DNA of 64,000 nucleotides from SZUA-252 sp035716005 (GCA_035716005.1 DASTKG010000097.1:1-64000), one strand, 5' to 3'; counted from the stretch's first letter, positions 50,691 through 59,348 are shown. Program-made: numbers and translations. Notes: generated by a model not told the origin, from the letters alone.

Positions 50691-51361
50691 TCGGTCGCCT
50701 CCTGAATGAGTTCGTACAAGAACGCCGCCATCGCCAGGCCGAGCACGTCCATGACGGCGAGCACCTTGATCCAGTCCCGGACCGGGTCGATCGACCCGTC
50801 GCCCCAGAGCGCGTTCGTCAGCTTCACGGCGCCGATCCAGAGGGGCACGAGGGACGGAAAGAGCACCACCGAGAGGAGGAGCTCGCGCGCTCGGATTCCC
50901 CGCGCCAGCGCCGCGAAGAGGGTTCCCCACGCAGCATACCCGACGAGCCCCAGGGCGGCAACGCCGAGCACGCCCGGGAGGACGCGGAGGTTTCCCACGT
51001 CGAAGAAGATGGAGACGATCGGGAGGAGGAGGAGGAAGTCGGCGCTCACCAGGAGGAGGTTGGCGATCGTCTTCCCGAGGTAGAGGGCGTAGGGATCGGC
51101 GCCGGTGAGACGGAGCGCGTCGCCGCCGCCCGATTCGCTCTCGAGGTCGAGGGCCCGCGTCAGTCCCAGCACGCCGGCGAAGAAGAGGGCGCCCCAAAGG
51201 GTCGCGCTCGCCTCCTTGGCCGGATCGCCGAAGACGGGGCCGAACGCAACGCTCAGGATGAGGACGAGCGACGCGCTGAAGAGCGCGAGCGTGGCGAGGA
51301 AGCGGGCGTCCCGCGCGTGGAGGCGGAGGTCCTTCATCGTCACGGCCAGGATGGTCCTCAC
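50687..51361 (-). CDS. ccmB: Heme exporter CcmB
   Basis: A 224-residue six-helix membrane protein starting with GTG 51361 and overlapping ccmA by 4 bp. The N-terminus MRTILAVTMKDLRLHARD resembles CcmB, followed by LFSASLVLILSVAFGP, GVLGLTRALDLESESGG and LLLSVVLFPSLVPLWIGAVK. It is the membrane part of the CcmAB ABC transporter that releases holo-CcmE from CcmC with ATP hydrolysis. Confidence 0.9.
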   Translation of the reverse strand: MRTILAVTMKDLRLHARDARFLATLALFSASLVLILSVAFGPVFGDPAKEASATLWGALFFAGVLGLTRALDLESESGGGDALRLTGADPYALYLGKTIANLLLVSADFLLLLPIVSIFFDVGNLRVLPGVLGVAALGLVGYAAWGTLFAALARGIRARELLLSVVLFPSLVPLWIGAVKLTNALWGDGSIDPVRDWIKVLAVMDVLGLAMAAFLYELIQEATE

Positions 51362-51999
51362 GCCGCCGCCTCCACGCGGCCCGCGTTCATGCGGAGGACT
51401 CGCGTGGCGAGCGGGCGGACCCGCTCGGGCTCGTGCGTGATGACGAGACTCCCCGCCCCGCGCTCGCGCGCGTCGCGAAGGACCTCGTTCACCACCGCGA
51501 CGCCGGTCTCGTCGAGGCCGGTGTAGGGCTCGTCGAGGATGAGGATCTTAGGGTCGGCGAGGAGCGCGCGCGCCAGGACGATCCGCTGGAGCATCCCGCG
51601 CGAGAACCGCTCCACCGGCGAGCGCGCGAAGGGCGCCATGCCGAGCCGCTCCAGAAGCTCCATGGCGCGGCGCTCCGGAGACGGCACGCCCGCCAAGCCC
51701 CCGAAGAAGGAGAGGTTCTCGAGCGGGGTCAAGCCCAGGTAGAGGAGCGGCCGGTGGCTCGCGAAGCCGATGGAGCGGCGCGCGGCCGCCCGGCGTCGCG
51801 CGATCGGTTCGCCGTCCACGGTGAGAACGCCGCGATCGGGCGAGAGGAGGGTCGCCAGGATATTCGCGAGGGTCGTCTTTCCCGACCCGTTCGTGCCGAG
51901 GAGGAGGGTGATGCCGCCCGGAGCGATTTCGATGTCGGCGTCGCGAAGGACGATGCGCGTGTCGAATCGCTTTTGAATCCCCTCGGCCCGGAGAATCAA
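51358..51999 (-). CDS. ccmA: Heme exporter ATP-binding protein CcmA
   Basis: A 213-residue ATPase. TTG 51999 overlaps the upstream stop (TTGA). Walker A is LGTNGSGKTTLANIL, the signature FSRGMLQRIVLARAL is the CcmA variant (usual LSGGQ), Walker B is ILILDEPYTGLD, and the switch His is in ITHEPER. It drives CcmB. The SRGMLQ signature is normal for CcmA-type exporters. Confidence 0.93.
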   Translation of the reverse strand: MILRAEGIQKRFDTRIVLRDADIEIAPGGITLLLGTNGSGKTTLANILATLLSPDRGVLTVDGEPIARRRAAARRSIGFASHRPLLYLGLTPLENLSFFGGLAGVPSPERRAMELLERLGMAPFARSPVERFSRGMLQRIVLARALLADPKILILDEPYTGLDETGVAVVNEVLRDARERGAGSLVITHEPERVRPLATRVLRMNAGRVEAAA

Positions 52000-53210
52000 T
52001 CGGAGACGATGACTTCGAGGCGGCGCTTCAAATTTCCGCGGAGGAGCTCGTGGCTCTCCTTGGAAATTTCCCCCTTCTCCCGGCCCTGGTCGAGTGCCGC
52101 GATGAGATACGCGTAGGCGGCGGCGAGGTCGTCGCCGTTCGCGGAGGGAGCCTTCGACGGGCGCCCGGCGACGGGCGCGCCCGGGACGGGAGCGGCCGCC
52201 GCGGGTTCGAACGCCACGGAGCCGCCCATGCCCGCGGCGACGGGCCGCGGCGCGCGCGTCGACATGCGCCGCGCGAAGATGAGGATGCCGGCGACCAGGA
52301 AGGGAATGGCGAGCCAGGGGTAGATCGCGGGGTTCGACCACCAGCTGGCGCCGATCACCCGGATCTCCACGTCGTCGCCGATGCCGAGGTTCGAGCCGCT
52401 GTACATCTCGTACTTCTTCCCGCCCTGCTCGCGGGAGCCCGCGTAGGTGAGCGACTTCGATTGGAGCTTCAGGCGGGGATCGTCCAGCATCACGACGAAC
52501 GTGCCCGTCGGGAAGTAGAGCCGGTGCGAGAGGTCCATCCGCCCGGAGAGCGGAATGTGATAGCTGAACGAGAGGGGATGCTGCCCCGGCGGGATCGGCC
52601 GGAGGCTCATCATCTCGCGTCCCTGCGCCACCAGCGTGCCCTCGTCCGCCCCCATGCCGACCTGGAAGCCCTTGATCGAGGTCGGCAGCCCGAGGCGCAT
52701 CCCCGCGTTCTCGGCGTGGTTCGCGCCGATGCCGAGGTAGGCGGTGGGGGCCGAGTTCTCGATGATCAGGATCTCGTTCACGTGGAGGCCGTCGTCCTTC
52801 CGCTCCACGATGATGTGGTGGTTGGAGACCTGGACTTTGTCGATCTCCTTGCCGACGTCGAAGACGGCGAGATCCTGGCGCCACGCGCCGTCGGGGCCCG
52901 GACGGAGCGGCCCCTCGGTGTAGACGGCGCCCTTGTATTCGGTCGAGACGTAGTAATCGAGATTGTTGCCGGCGGGGAGGTTCGTGAAGCGGACCGATCC
53001 GCTCTTGTCCGTCGTCCTCGTGGCGCCCGGCATCTCCTCGGTCCCGCGGACGACGTGGAGCGCCACGCTCTGCCCGGCGACGGGCTGCCGGTCGAAGCCT
53101 CGGACGACGTGGGCTTCGATGTCGAGGGCGCTGGCCCGGCCGGCCTGGAGCGCCGCCAGGAGGAGGGCCGGCGCGAGGAGCGTTCGTACGGTGACGCGAG
53201 CGCGAATCAT
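51996..53210 (-). CDS. Uncharacterised exported membrane protein in the ccm operon
   Basis: A 404-residue protein from ATG 53210 (ATGA overlap with ccmI). Signal peptide (LLAPALLLAALQAGRASA, cleaved near residue 29). Residues 30-110 form a carboxypeptidase-regulatory-like beta-sandwich (VAGQSVALHVVRG, SGSVRFTNLPAG). A beta-rich domain follows (about 130-310: VSNHHIIVERKDDGLHVNEI). One membrane helix is at about 313-330 (WLAIPFLVAGILIFA), and the cytoplasmic tail ends in a charged helix (ISKESHELLRGNLKRRLE). I recognise no named family. Position between ccmI and ccmA suggests a lineage-specific role in heme delivery or apocytochrome handling. Confidence 0.7.
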   Translation of the reverse strand: MIRARVTVRTLLAPALLLAALQAGRASALDIEAHVVRGFDRQPVAGQSVALHVVRGTEEMPGATRTTDKSGSVRFTNLPAGNNLDYYVSTEYKGAVYTEGPLRPGPDGAWRQDLAVFDVGKEIDKVQVSNHHIIVERKDDGLHVNEILIIENSAPTAYLGIGANHAENAGMRLGLPTSIKGFQVGMGADEGTLVAQGREMMSLRPIPPGQHPLSFSYHIPLSGRMDLSHRLYFPTGTFVVMLDDPRLKLQSKSLTYAGSREQGGKKYEMYSGSNLGIGDDVEIRVIGASWWSNPAIYPWLAIPFLVAGILIFARRMSTRAPRPVAAGMGGSVAFEPAAAAPVPGAPVAGRPSKAPSANGDDLAAAYAYLIAALDQGREKGEISKESHELLRGNLKRRLEVIVSD

Positions 53211-53641
53211 GCCTGGGATCCCTCCACGGAAGCGGCGCGCCGCTTCTTCATCTCCTCGATCATCTTCTCCACCTGGTCGCTGAGCGCGGCCGCGCGGCCC
53301 GGGGCCGCCGCGGTTCCCATCGCCGCCGTGGCCGCCGCGGCGGGCGAGCCTTCGGCAGGCGCGAGGCCGAGACGCTCCTCCTCGGCCAAGACCCGCAGCA
53401 CGTCCTCCATCGTCTCCTCCCGCATGCGGGCGTGGTCCTCGGCGGAGAGCTTTCCGGAATCGCGGTCGAAGTCGAGGTCGACGAGCTGCCTGTAGAGGCG
53501 CGTCTTCCGTTCGTCCACGTTCCGATGCTGATTCGCCGTCGCGGTCTCGCGGAGGAAGCGCTGGCCCCTCAGCTGGATCAGGGGCGCCAGGACGAAGGCG
53601 CCGACCAGGACGAGGAGGAGGAGCTGCAGGGCTACGATCAT
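53207..53641 (-). CDS. ccmI: CcmI-like cytochrome c biogenesis protein (N-terminal part only)
   Basis: A 144-residue protein. It has one N-terminal membrane helix (LQLLLLVLVGAFVLAPLIQL), then the CcmI-type charged helix: ERKTRLYRQLVDLDFDRDSGKLSAEDHARMREE (in pieces), and an Ala-rich tail ending in EKMIEEMKKRRA. It lacks the TPR domain of full CcmI/CycH that binds apocytochrome c. The motif RL-QL-DLDFDRDSGKL matches the family's 'LDxDxxxGKL'. It lies between ccmH and the uncharacterised ccm-operon protein. Confidence 0.75.
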   Translation of the reverse strand: MIVALQLLLLVLVGAFVLAPLIQLRGQRFLRETATANQHRNVDERKTRLYRQLVDLDFDRDSGKLSAEDHARMREETMEDVLRVLAEEERLGLAPAEGSPAAAATAAMGTAAAPGRAAALSDQVEKMIEEMKKRRAASVEGSQA

Positions 53642-53647
53642 TCGGGG

Positions 53648-54172
53648 TTACTCCTTCAGTTCGCGTAGTTCGGCTTCGGCCCGCGCGCGGCGCTCCGCGA
53701 GCGAGGGATCCGAATCGGGGTGCGTATCCGCGCCGGCTCCGGCCGGCGCGAGAGCGAGGGTGTTCTTGCGGCGCACCCATCGCGTCAGGACCATCGTGGC
53801 GATTCCGAATCCGAGGAGGGTGGCGACGAACGGCGCGACCCAGACCACCAGGTTGAATCCCTTCGCCTTCGGCGCGCCGAGGATCACCTCCCCGTACTTC
53901 GCGACGAGCGACGCCTCGATCGCCTGGCGATCCTTCCCCGCCTTCAACTCACGGCCGACGTAGCCCTTGAGCGAGATGCCCGTTTCGCACGTGCAGCCGC
54001 TCAGCACTTCGCCGCACGAGCAGGGACAGATCAACTGGCTCGTGATCGCCCGAACGGGGTCGGACTTGCTCCCCGCGGCCGATTCGTTGGCCCGGGCCGC
54101 GAGCGGCAGCGCGAGGGCCGCCGCGACGGCCAGGACGAGAGCCGCGCGCGGCAGGGAGCCGAGGGCGGTCAT
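53648..54172 (-). CDS. ccmH: Cytochrome c maturation protein CcmH
   Basis: A 174-residue protein from ATG 54172 (overlaps ccmF by 4 bp). Signal peptide (LVLAVAAALALPLAARA, cleaved near 28), then a periplasmic helical domain with TSQLICPCSCGEVLSGC (the LRCxxC region, here CPCSC), YVGRELKAG and a membrane anchor (about 112-131: VVWVAPFVATLLGFGIATMV). The C-terminal tail is acidic (ERRARAEAELRELKE). CcmH reduces or presents the apocytochrome CxxCH thiols for heme ligation. No CcmG gene is in this operon. Confidence 0.88.
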   Translation of the reverse strand: MTALGSLPRAALVLAVAAALALPLAARANESAAGSKSDPVRAITSQLICPCSCGEVLSGCTCETGISLKGYVGRELKAGKDRQAIEASLVAKYGEVILGAPKAKGFNLVVWVAPFVATLLGFGIATMVLTRWVRRKNTLALAPAGAGADTHPDSDPSLAERRARAEAELRELKE

Positions 54173-56130
54173 GCCGCCTCCTTCTCCTCCCGGCGGAGGC
54201 GCATCCGGTCGGTGAGGGTGAAGATGGTGCCGAAGAGCATGACGAGGCCGCCGGCCCAGATGAGGCTCACGAGCGGGTTGATGTAGGCCTGGAGCGTCAC
54301 GGTGCCGTCGTCGTTCACGCCGCCGAGGATGAGATAGAGGTCCTCGCCGGGCGTCTGGTGGAGCGCCACCTCGGTCATCGGCTGCTGCGACTTGAAGTAC
54401 ATCGCCTTCGAGGGGTGCGAATCCCCGAACGACTTGCCGTTCTGGGAGACGTCGACCACCGCACGCGTCACGGCGGCGCTTCGCTCCATCTTCTGCTCGG
54501 TCCCTTTCAAGGTCAGCGTGTAATCGCCGATCTTCATCGACTGGCCCGGGCGGAGCGGCTCGTGCGCTTCCTTCTGGAAGACGGTGGAGCCGAGGACGCC
54601 GATGAAGATCATGACGACGCCGACGTGGATGATGTAGCCGCCGTAGCGACGCTTGTTCTTCGTGACGAGGTCGACGATCGCCATGGCGCCTCGCGACGCC
54701 GCCACGTCCTTCCTCGCTTGGAGCCCGCGCGCGAACTCCATCACGACCGTCGTGACGACGAACGCCGATCCGAAGACCGTGATGATCGGGTAGATCCCGC
54801 GGATGCCGAGCGGGAGGCTGAGCAGCGTCGCCACGACTCCGGCCAAGGTCGGGAGGACGAAGTTTCGCTGCAGCACCGACGTCGTGGCCCGCTTCCACGA
54901 GAGGATGGGGCCCGCCCCCGTGAGGAGGAGGAGCGCCAGCCCGATCGGCACGTTCACGCGATTGAAGAAGGGCGCCGAGACGGAGATCTTCGAGCCGGTC
55001 ACCGCCTCGCTCAGCACCGGGAACGTCGTTCCGAGGAACGTGGCGAACGTGAGGGCGACGAAGAGGACGTTGTTGAAGAGGAAGGAGCCTTCGCGGGAGA
55101 CGATGGCGTCGAGCCGGTTCTCGCTCTCGAGGAGCGCCTTCCGGTAGAGGATGAGCGCGGTCGCCAGCGTGCCCGACCCGATGATGAAGGCCATGAACCA
55201 GGGCCCGATGCCCGATTCGGCGAACGAATGGACCGAGGTGAGGACGCCCGAGCGCGTGAGGAAGGTGCCGAACATCGACAGCTCGAACGTCAGCACGATG
55301 AGCGCGACGTTCCAGGTCTTCAGCATGCCACGGCGCTGCTCGATCATGACCGAATGGAGGAAAGCGGTCCCGACCAGCCACGGCATGAGCGAGGCGTTCT
55401 CCACCGGATCCCAGCCCCAGTAGCCGCCCCAGCCGAGCTCGATGTAGGCCCAGCGGGCGCCGAGAAGGATCCCGAAACCGAGGAACATCCAGGAGAAGAG
55501 CGTCCAGCGGCGGACCTCCTCGATCCAGCGCGTTCCCGTCCGGTTCATGAGGAGCACCGCGATCCCGAAGGCGAACGGGATGATGAAGCCGACGTACCCC
55601 GTGTAGAGGATGGGCGGGTGGATCATCATGCCGGGATCCTGGAGCAGCGGATTCAGCCCCTGCCCGTCGGCCGGCGGGTTCGCCAGGATTCGGAACGGCG
55701 AGCAGACGAAGGCGAGGAGATAGGTGAAGAAGACGGCCACGGAGGCGACCACCATCGCGACCGCGTCGTAGAAGGGATCGAGCCGCTTCCGGTAGAGCCA
55801 GAGGAACGCGGCGCCGTAGAGCGAGAGAATGAGGAGCCAGAGAAGAAGCGACCCCTCCTGCCCGGCCCAGAGCGCCGCCCCGGAATAGAAGGGCGAGAGG
55901 TCGAGGCTCGTGTGCTCGGCCACGTAGCGATAGCTGAAATCGTGGGCCATCATCGCGCGGACCAGGATGATGGTGGCCAGGAGCGTCAGGCCGCAGACGG
56001 CCCAGAGCGCGTTCCGTCCGCTCCGAAGCGGCCCGGCCAGACCGGCCCGGAGCCCCCACGCGATCGATCCGACCGACCAGACGGCGCAGAGAAACGCGAT
56101 GAGAATCGCGAGGCGGCCGATTTCGCTCAC
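54169..56130 (-). CDS. ccmF: Heme lyase CcmF
   Basis: A 653-residue membrane protein starting with GTG 56130, whose frame extends to 56175 but overlaps ccmE there. About 14 helices are predicted. The heme-binding WWD motif GWGGYWGWDPVENASLMPWL is at about 224, and conserved His residues are in PPILYTGYVG (MIHPP), FLHSVMIEQRRG and HVGVVMIFIG. A soluble periplasmic loop at 500-600 is followed by a last helix and RMRLRREEKEA. With CcmH it transfers heme from CcmE to apocytochrome c. Confidence 0.94.
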   Translation of the reverse strand: MSEIGRLAILIAFLCAVWSVGSIAWGLRAGLAGPLRSGRNALWAVCGLTLLATIILVRAMMAHDFSYRYVAEHTSLDLSPFYSGAALWAGQEGSLLLWLLILSLYGAAFLWLYRKRLDPFYDAVAMVVASVAVFFTYLLAFVCSPFRILANPPADGQGLNPLLQDPGMMIHPPILYTGYVGFIIPFAFGIAVLLMNRTGTRWIEEVRRWTLFSWMFLGFGILLGARWAYIELGWGGYWGWDPVENASLMPWLVGTAFLHSVMIEQRRGMLKTWNVALIVLTFELSMFGTFLTRSGVLTSVHSFAESGIGPWFMAFIIGSGTLATALILYRKALLESENRLDAIVSREGSFLFNNVLFVALTFATFLGTTFPVLSEAVTGSKISVSAPFFNRVNVPIGLALLLLTGAGPILSWKRATTSVLQRNFVLPTLAGVVATLLSLPLGIRGIYPIITVFGSAFVVTTVVMEFARGLQARKDVAASRGAMAIVDLVTKNKRRYGGYIIHVGVVMIFIGVLGSTVFQKEAHEPLRPGQSMKIGDYTLTLKGTEQKMERSAAVTRAVVDVSQNGKSFGDSHPSKAMYFKSQQPMTEVALHQTPGEDLYLILGGVNDDGTVTLQAYINPLVSLIWAGGLVMLFGTIFTLTDRMRLRREEKEAA

Positions 56131-56537
56131 GATTTGTCCTCCCCCAGGCCCTGGGACTCGTACTTCGAGGGGCACTTGGTGACGAGCTTCGTGGCGTGAA
56201 GGGTGCGATCGGTGTGCCGGAAGGTGCCCTCGACGACGACGTCGCGGCCGTCGGCGAATGCGTCCGGCATGAGGCCGTCGTAGACCACGTTGACCGCTTC
56301 CTTGCCGTCGGTCATGCGGAACCTGAGGCGCGGCTCCTTCTGGTCGTACTGGATGCTTCCGGCCGCGACGATGCCGTCGAGACGGAAGCCGCCCGCCTTG
56401 GGAGCCCTCTCCAACTGAGCCAGCTCGGTCACCGTCATGTACTGCATGCCGGTCTGCTTGACTCCGGAAAGGATGAGATAGGTCACCGAACCGATGACGA
56501 TCAGAGACACGACGACGATCTTAAGAGTTGTATTCAT
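56127..56537 (-). CDS. ccmE: Heme chaperone CcmE, Cys-type (CxxxY)
   Basis: A 136-residue protein with an N-terminal membrane helix (IVVVSLIVIGSVTYLIL) and a beta-barrel OB-fold domain: FRLDGIVAAGSIQYDQKEPRLRFRMTDG (in pieces), VNVVYDGLMPDAF. The conserved heme-binding His of the E. coli type is replaced: the sequence reads LVTKCPSKYESQ, with Cys 122 and Tyr 126 (CxxxY). Such Cys-type CcmE occurs in archaea and some deltaproteobacteria (the System I variant). It carries covalently bound heme from CcmC to CcmF. First gene of the ccm operon. Confidence 0.92.
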   Translation of the reverse strand: MNTTLKIVVVSLIVIGSVTYLILSGVKQTGMQYMTVTELAQLERAPKAGGFRLDGIVAAGSIQYDQKEPRLRFRMTDGKEAVNVVYDGLMPDAFADGRDVVVEGTFRHTDRTLHATKLVTKCPSKYESQGLGEDKS

Positions 56538-56590
56538 AGGCGTTTGTGTGGGTTAGGCGCTCGGACGGGCGCCGGCTCCTTTCAGGGACG

Positions 56591-56618
56591 ATTGTGGCAG
56601 ACGGGGCCGGACAGTCAA
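56591..56618 (-). promoter_or_regulatory. Sigma-70-type promoter of the ccm operon
   Basis: On the minus strand TTGACT (56618-56613), a 16-nt spacer and CACAAT (56596-56591) form a recognisable -35/-10 pair. Transcription would begin near 56584, about 47 nt before the ccmE start. Confidence 0.6.
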
Positions 56619-56681
56619 GTTGTCAGGTCTGGTCCCAGGGTATCAGTTCGAGTGCCGCCTCGGGCGGTGCAAGAGTACGAC

Positions 56682-57356
56682 CTACGCCATGACCCGCCGA
56701 GGCGTGACGAGGCGGACCAGGAGCGCGCCGGTCAGGAAGCCCCCCACGTGGGCCCACCACGCGACGCCGCCGCCCGTCCAGCCGAGCGTGAGCAGGCCGC
56801 TCACAACCTGGATCGCCAGCCAGAGCCCGATGAGGAGGAGCGCCGGGAGTTCCATGACGCGGAGAAAGAACCCGAGCGGGACGAGCGTCGTCACGCGCGC
56901 GCGGGGGAAGAGAACCATGTACCCCGCCAGCACGCCGGCAATCGCCCCGCTCGCTCCGATGGTCGGCACTGCCGAGGAAGGCTGGAGCAAATAATGCGCC
57001 GCCCCAGCACCCAGCCCCGACAGAAGATAGAAGATCAGAAATCGAGGAGCGCCGAGCGTGTCCTCGACGTTGTCTCCGAAGATCCAGAGGAACCACATGT
57101 TCCCGATCAAATGGAGCCAGCCGCCGTGCAGGAACATCGATGTGACGAAGGGCCGAAGCAGGCCGAAGACGTCGATCTGGCGGCTCTGGATTCCGTAGGT
57201 GACCTCCCCCGGCACGAGCCCGTAGGCGCCCACGAAGGCCTGCATGCCCGGTCCGAGGGAGACCTCGTAGAGGTAGGCCGCCGTGCAGAGCGCGATGAGG
57301 GCGAGGGTGACGACCGGAAAGCGGCTCGATGGGTTGGCGTCGCGGAGCGGGATCAC
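56682..57356 (-). CDS. Rhomboid-family intramembrane serine protease
   Basis: A 224-residue six-helix protein. FLHGGWLHLIGNMWFLWIFG (in two pieces) carries the L1-loop and His-Asn rhomboid motif, the catalytic Ser is in IGASGAIAGVLAG (about 134), and the catalytic His is in WWAHVGGFLTGAL (about 203). It should cleave transmembrane substrates at the inner membrane. It is a single gene between the ccm promoter region (its end is 63 nt from it) and the divergent beta-lactamase-family gene. Confidence 0.9.
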   Translation of the reverse strand: MIPLRDANPSSRFPVVTLALIALCTAAYLYEVSLGPGMQAFVGAYGLVPGEVTYGIQSRQIDVFGLLRPFVTSMFLHGGWLHLIGNMWFLWIFGDNVEDTLGAPRFLIFYLLSGLGAGAAHYLLQPSSAVPTIGASGAIAGVLAGYMVLFPRARVTTLVPLGFFLRVMELPALLLIGLWLAIQVVSGLLTLGWTGGGVAWWAHVGGFLTGALLVRLVTPRRVMA

Positions 57357-57417
57357 GGCGTTGAAGCATAGGAATCACTCCCAAAAGGAGCGAGAGGATT
57401 CTTGGCGACAGGGCCAC

Positions 57418-57512
57418 GGAGACCCCCCGCCAAAGCCCGGCGCTCCGAAAACGCCGCCGCCCTGGCAGGGGATGGGCCCCGTCAGGGCGTCGGCTCTAGG
57501 ACTCCGGTCTCT
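57418..57512. other. Potential rod-like RNA structure in the rhomboid/beta-lactamase intergenic region
   Basis: The 268-nt region 57357-57624 has no gene. Within it a nested set of complementary blocks can be drawn: GGAGACC (57418-57424) with GGTCTC (57506-57511), CGCCGCCCTG (57455-57464) with CAGGGCGTCG (57483-57492, one mismatch) and GGGG (57468-57471) with CCCC (57477-57480). The strand and function are unknown. Confidence 0.25.
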
Positions 57513-57624
57513 ACCCACCCGCGTCGGAGGGTGACGTCCCCAGATACACCGCTCCAATCGGAGAGGTCCCGGGAATTTTCGCGGCCGGCCGGGGGCCCTG
57601 CCGAATCTTTGCGGGTGCGCCGAA

Positions 57625-58767
57625 ATGGCGTCGCCGCTTATCTTTGGCCGCATGCCCATGAGGAAGCGCCGCGCGGGGGCGCGCCCCGCGCGAAACCACT
57701 TCCGAGATCTCGACGAATTCCTGCGCCGCTCGGCGCGCGAGGGCGTCGTCCCCGGCGCGGTCGCGTACGTCGGCCGCGCCGGGGGCGTCGTTCACCGCGT
57801 CTCGGCCGGCTCGCGAGCCATCCTTCCCCGCCGCGAGCGAATGACCCTCGACACGATCTTCGACCTCGCCTCGCTCGCGAAGGTGATGGTCACCGCCCCG
57901 CTGGTCGTCGAGGCGGGAGTCCGGGGCGAACTCTCCCTCCTCGAGCCGGTGGAGCGCTGGATCGCCGAGACCCGCGGCAGCGAGGTCGGACGCCTTCCCC
58001 TCCACCTGCTCCTCACCCACACCGCGGGCTTCGTCCCCGACAACCCGATGGCGGACTACCGGGGCGGAAAGCGCGCGCTCTACGCCGCCATCGCGCGGGA
58101 GCCGCTCGCGTCGCCGCCGGGAGCGAAGTTCACCTACTCCGACGTCGGCTACGTCCTCCTGCAGGGAGTCCTGGAGCGCCGCTTCGCGAAGAAGCTCGAC
58201 GCGCTCGCCGAGGAGCGGATCTTCGCCCCGCTCGGCTATCGCGACACGCGATTCGGAACGAAGGCGCGCGACCGCGCGCGGGTGGCGCCGACGGAACAGG
58301 TTCGCGGCCGATGGCTGCGCGGGCGCGTGCACGACCCCCGCACGCGCTCGAAGGCGCTCGACGGAATCGCGGGGCACGCCGGAATCTTCGGGACGGGAGA
58401 GGAAGTGGCCCGCTTCGCGTCGATGATCCTGGCGGGGGGCGTCGACCGCGGGCGCCGCGTTCTCGCCGAGGCGACGGTCCGCGCGATGACGACGAACCAG
58501 GCGCCGGGCGCCGCGGGGGTGAGGCGAGGGTTCGGCTTCGACATCGAGAGCCCCTATTCGGCGCCGCGGGGCGCGGGCTTTTCGCGCGACTCGTTCGGCC
58601 ATACGGGCTGGACCGGCGTCTCGATCTGGATCGACCCGGCCTGCGACGGCTACCTGGTGCTCCTCACCAACTCGATCCATCCGAACGGCCACAAGGATCT
58701 GAAGCCGTTCCGCGCCGAGGCGGCCACGCTCGCGGCGCGGGGCCTCGGCGCGAACGGACGCCGCTAG
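57625..58767 (+). CDS. Beta-lactamase-family serine hydrolase (class C/EstB-like)
   Basis: A 380-residue protein. The active-site SLAK (S-x-x-K, about 87) is in TIFDLASLAKVMVT, the YxN motif reads YSD (about 171), and the third motif is HTGWTG (about 329, usual HxG). Long linear parts include LLLTHTAGFVP, GIAGHAGIFGTGEEV and FGFDIES. It lacks a clear signal peptide; the N-terminus (KRRAGARPARN) is basic. The fold covers penicillin-binding esterases, beta-lactamases and D-aminopeptidases, and the substrate is unknown. ATG 57652 is an alternative start. It shares the palindromic CTAG stop region (58764-58767) with the convergent barrel gene. Confidence 0.87.
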   Translation: MASPLIFGRMPMRKRRAGARPARNHFRDLDEFLRRSAREGVVPGAVAYVGRAGGVVHRVSAGSRAILPRRERMTLDTIFDLASLAKVMVTAPLVVEAGVRGELSLLEPVERWIAETRGSEVGRLPLHLLLTHTAGFVPDNPMADYRGGKRALYAAIAREPLASPPGAKFTYSDVGYVLLQGVLERRFAKKLDALAEERIFAPLGYRDTRFGTKARDRARVAPTEQVRGRWLRGRVHDPRTRSKALDGIAGHAGIFGTGEEVARFASMILAGGVDRGRRVLAEATVRAMTTNQAPGAAGVRRGFGFDIESPYSAPRGAGFSRDSFGHTGWTGVSIWIDPACDGYLVLLTNSIHPNGHKDLKPFRAEAATLAARGLGANGRR

Positions 58768-59348
58768 TTCTTCATCCAGAGGTCGAAGCCCGCCGTGAAC
58801 TGATAGACGTTCGCGGCGTCGATGACGACGTCTCCCCCGTCCTTCCCCTCGTTCAGGTGATCGAGCCGGAATTCGATCCGGAAGCGGCCGTGGTTCTCGC
58901 TGAGCGGAACGCCGAGGCCCACGCCGCCGCCGAAGGTCGGGCTCGTCGCGCTGACGCTCTCCCCGCCGACGTTGTAGATCCCGCCCCCGAACGTGAGGTA
59001 GGGACGGGTGGAGGAGCCGCCGAAGTTGTACTGATAGTTCGCGCCGATCCGGAGGGCGTGGATGCCCGAGCCGTTCGAGCTGATGGCGTCGTAGCTGAGA
59101 TCGACGTAGCCTTCGTGATCGCGCTTCTCGCCGGCGCCGCCGACACGGAGCCCGGGGCGGATCGTCCCGATGAGACCCGCCTGGGAGGGAACGCCGATGA
59201 GCGTCGAGTTGTCGCCGCCCTCCTCCGGGCTGTAGATCGCGACGCCGAAGTTCGTGCCGACCGAGATGTCGGCGAGGGCGGGCGTGGCCGTCGCGAGAAG
59301 CAGCGCGCTGCCCAGGATGAGAGTCGCCGTGGAATGGACTCGTCGCAT
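58764..59348 (-). CDS. Outer-membrane beta-barrel protein
   Basis: A 194-residue exported protein from ATG 59348. The signal peptide is ATLILGSALLLATATPALA (cleaved near residue 26). Strand-like segments are ISVGTNFGVAIYSP, LIGTIRPGLRVGG, HEGYVDLSYDA, IHALRIGANYQYNFGG, YLTFGGGIYNVGGE and FRIEFRLDHLNEG, and it ends FTAGFDLWMKN. Similar in plan to the barrel at 21906-22496 but not an obvious paralogue. Function unknown. It shares stop codon bases with the convergent hydrolase gene (CTAG read both ways). Confidence 0.78.
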   Translation of the reverse strand: MRRVHSTATLILGSALLLATATPALADISVGTNFGVAIYSPEEGGDNSTLIGVPSQAGLIGTIRPGLRVGGAGEKRDHEGYVDLSYDAISSNGSGIHALRIGANYQYNFGGSSTRPYLTFGGGIYNVGGESVSATSPTFGGGVGLGVPLSENHGRFRIEFRLDHLNEGKDGGDVVIDAANVYQFTAGFDLWMKN

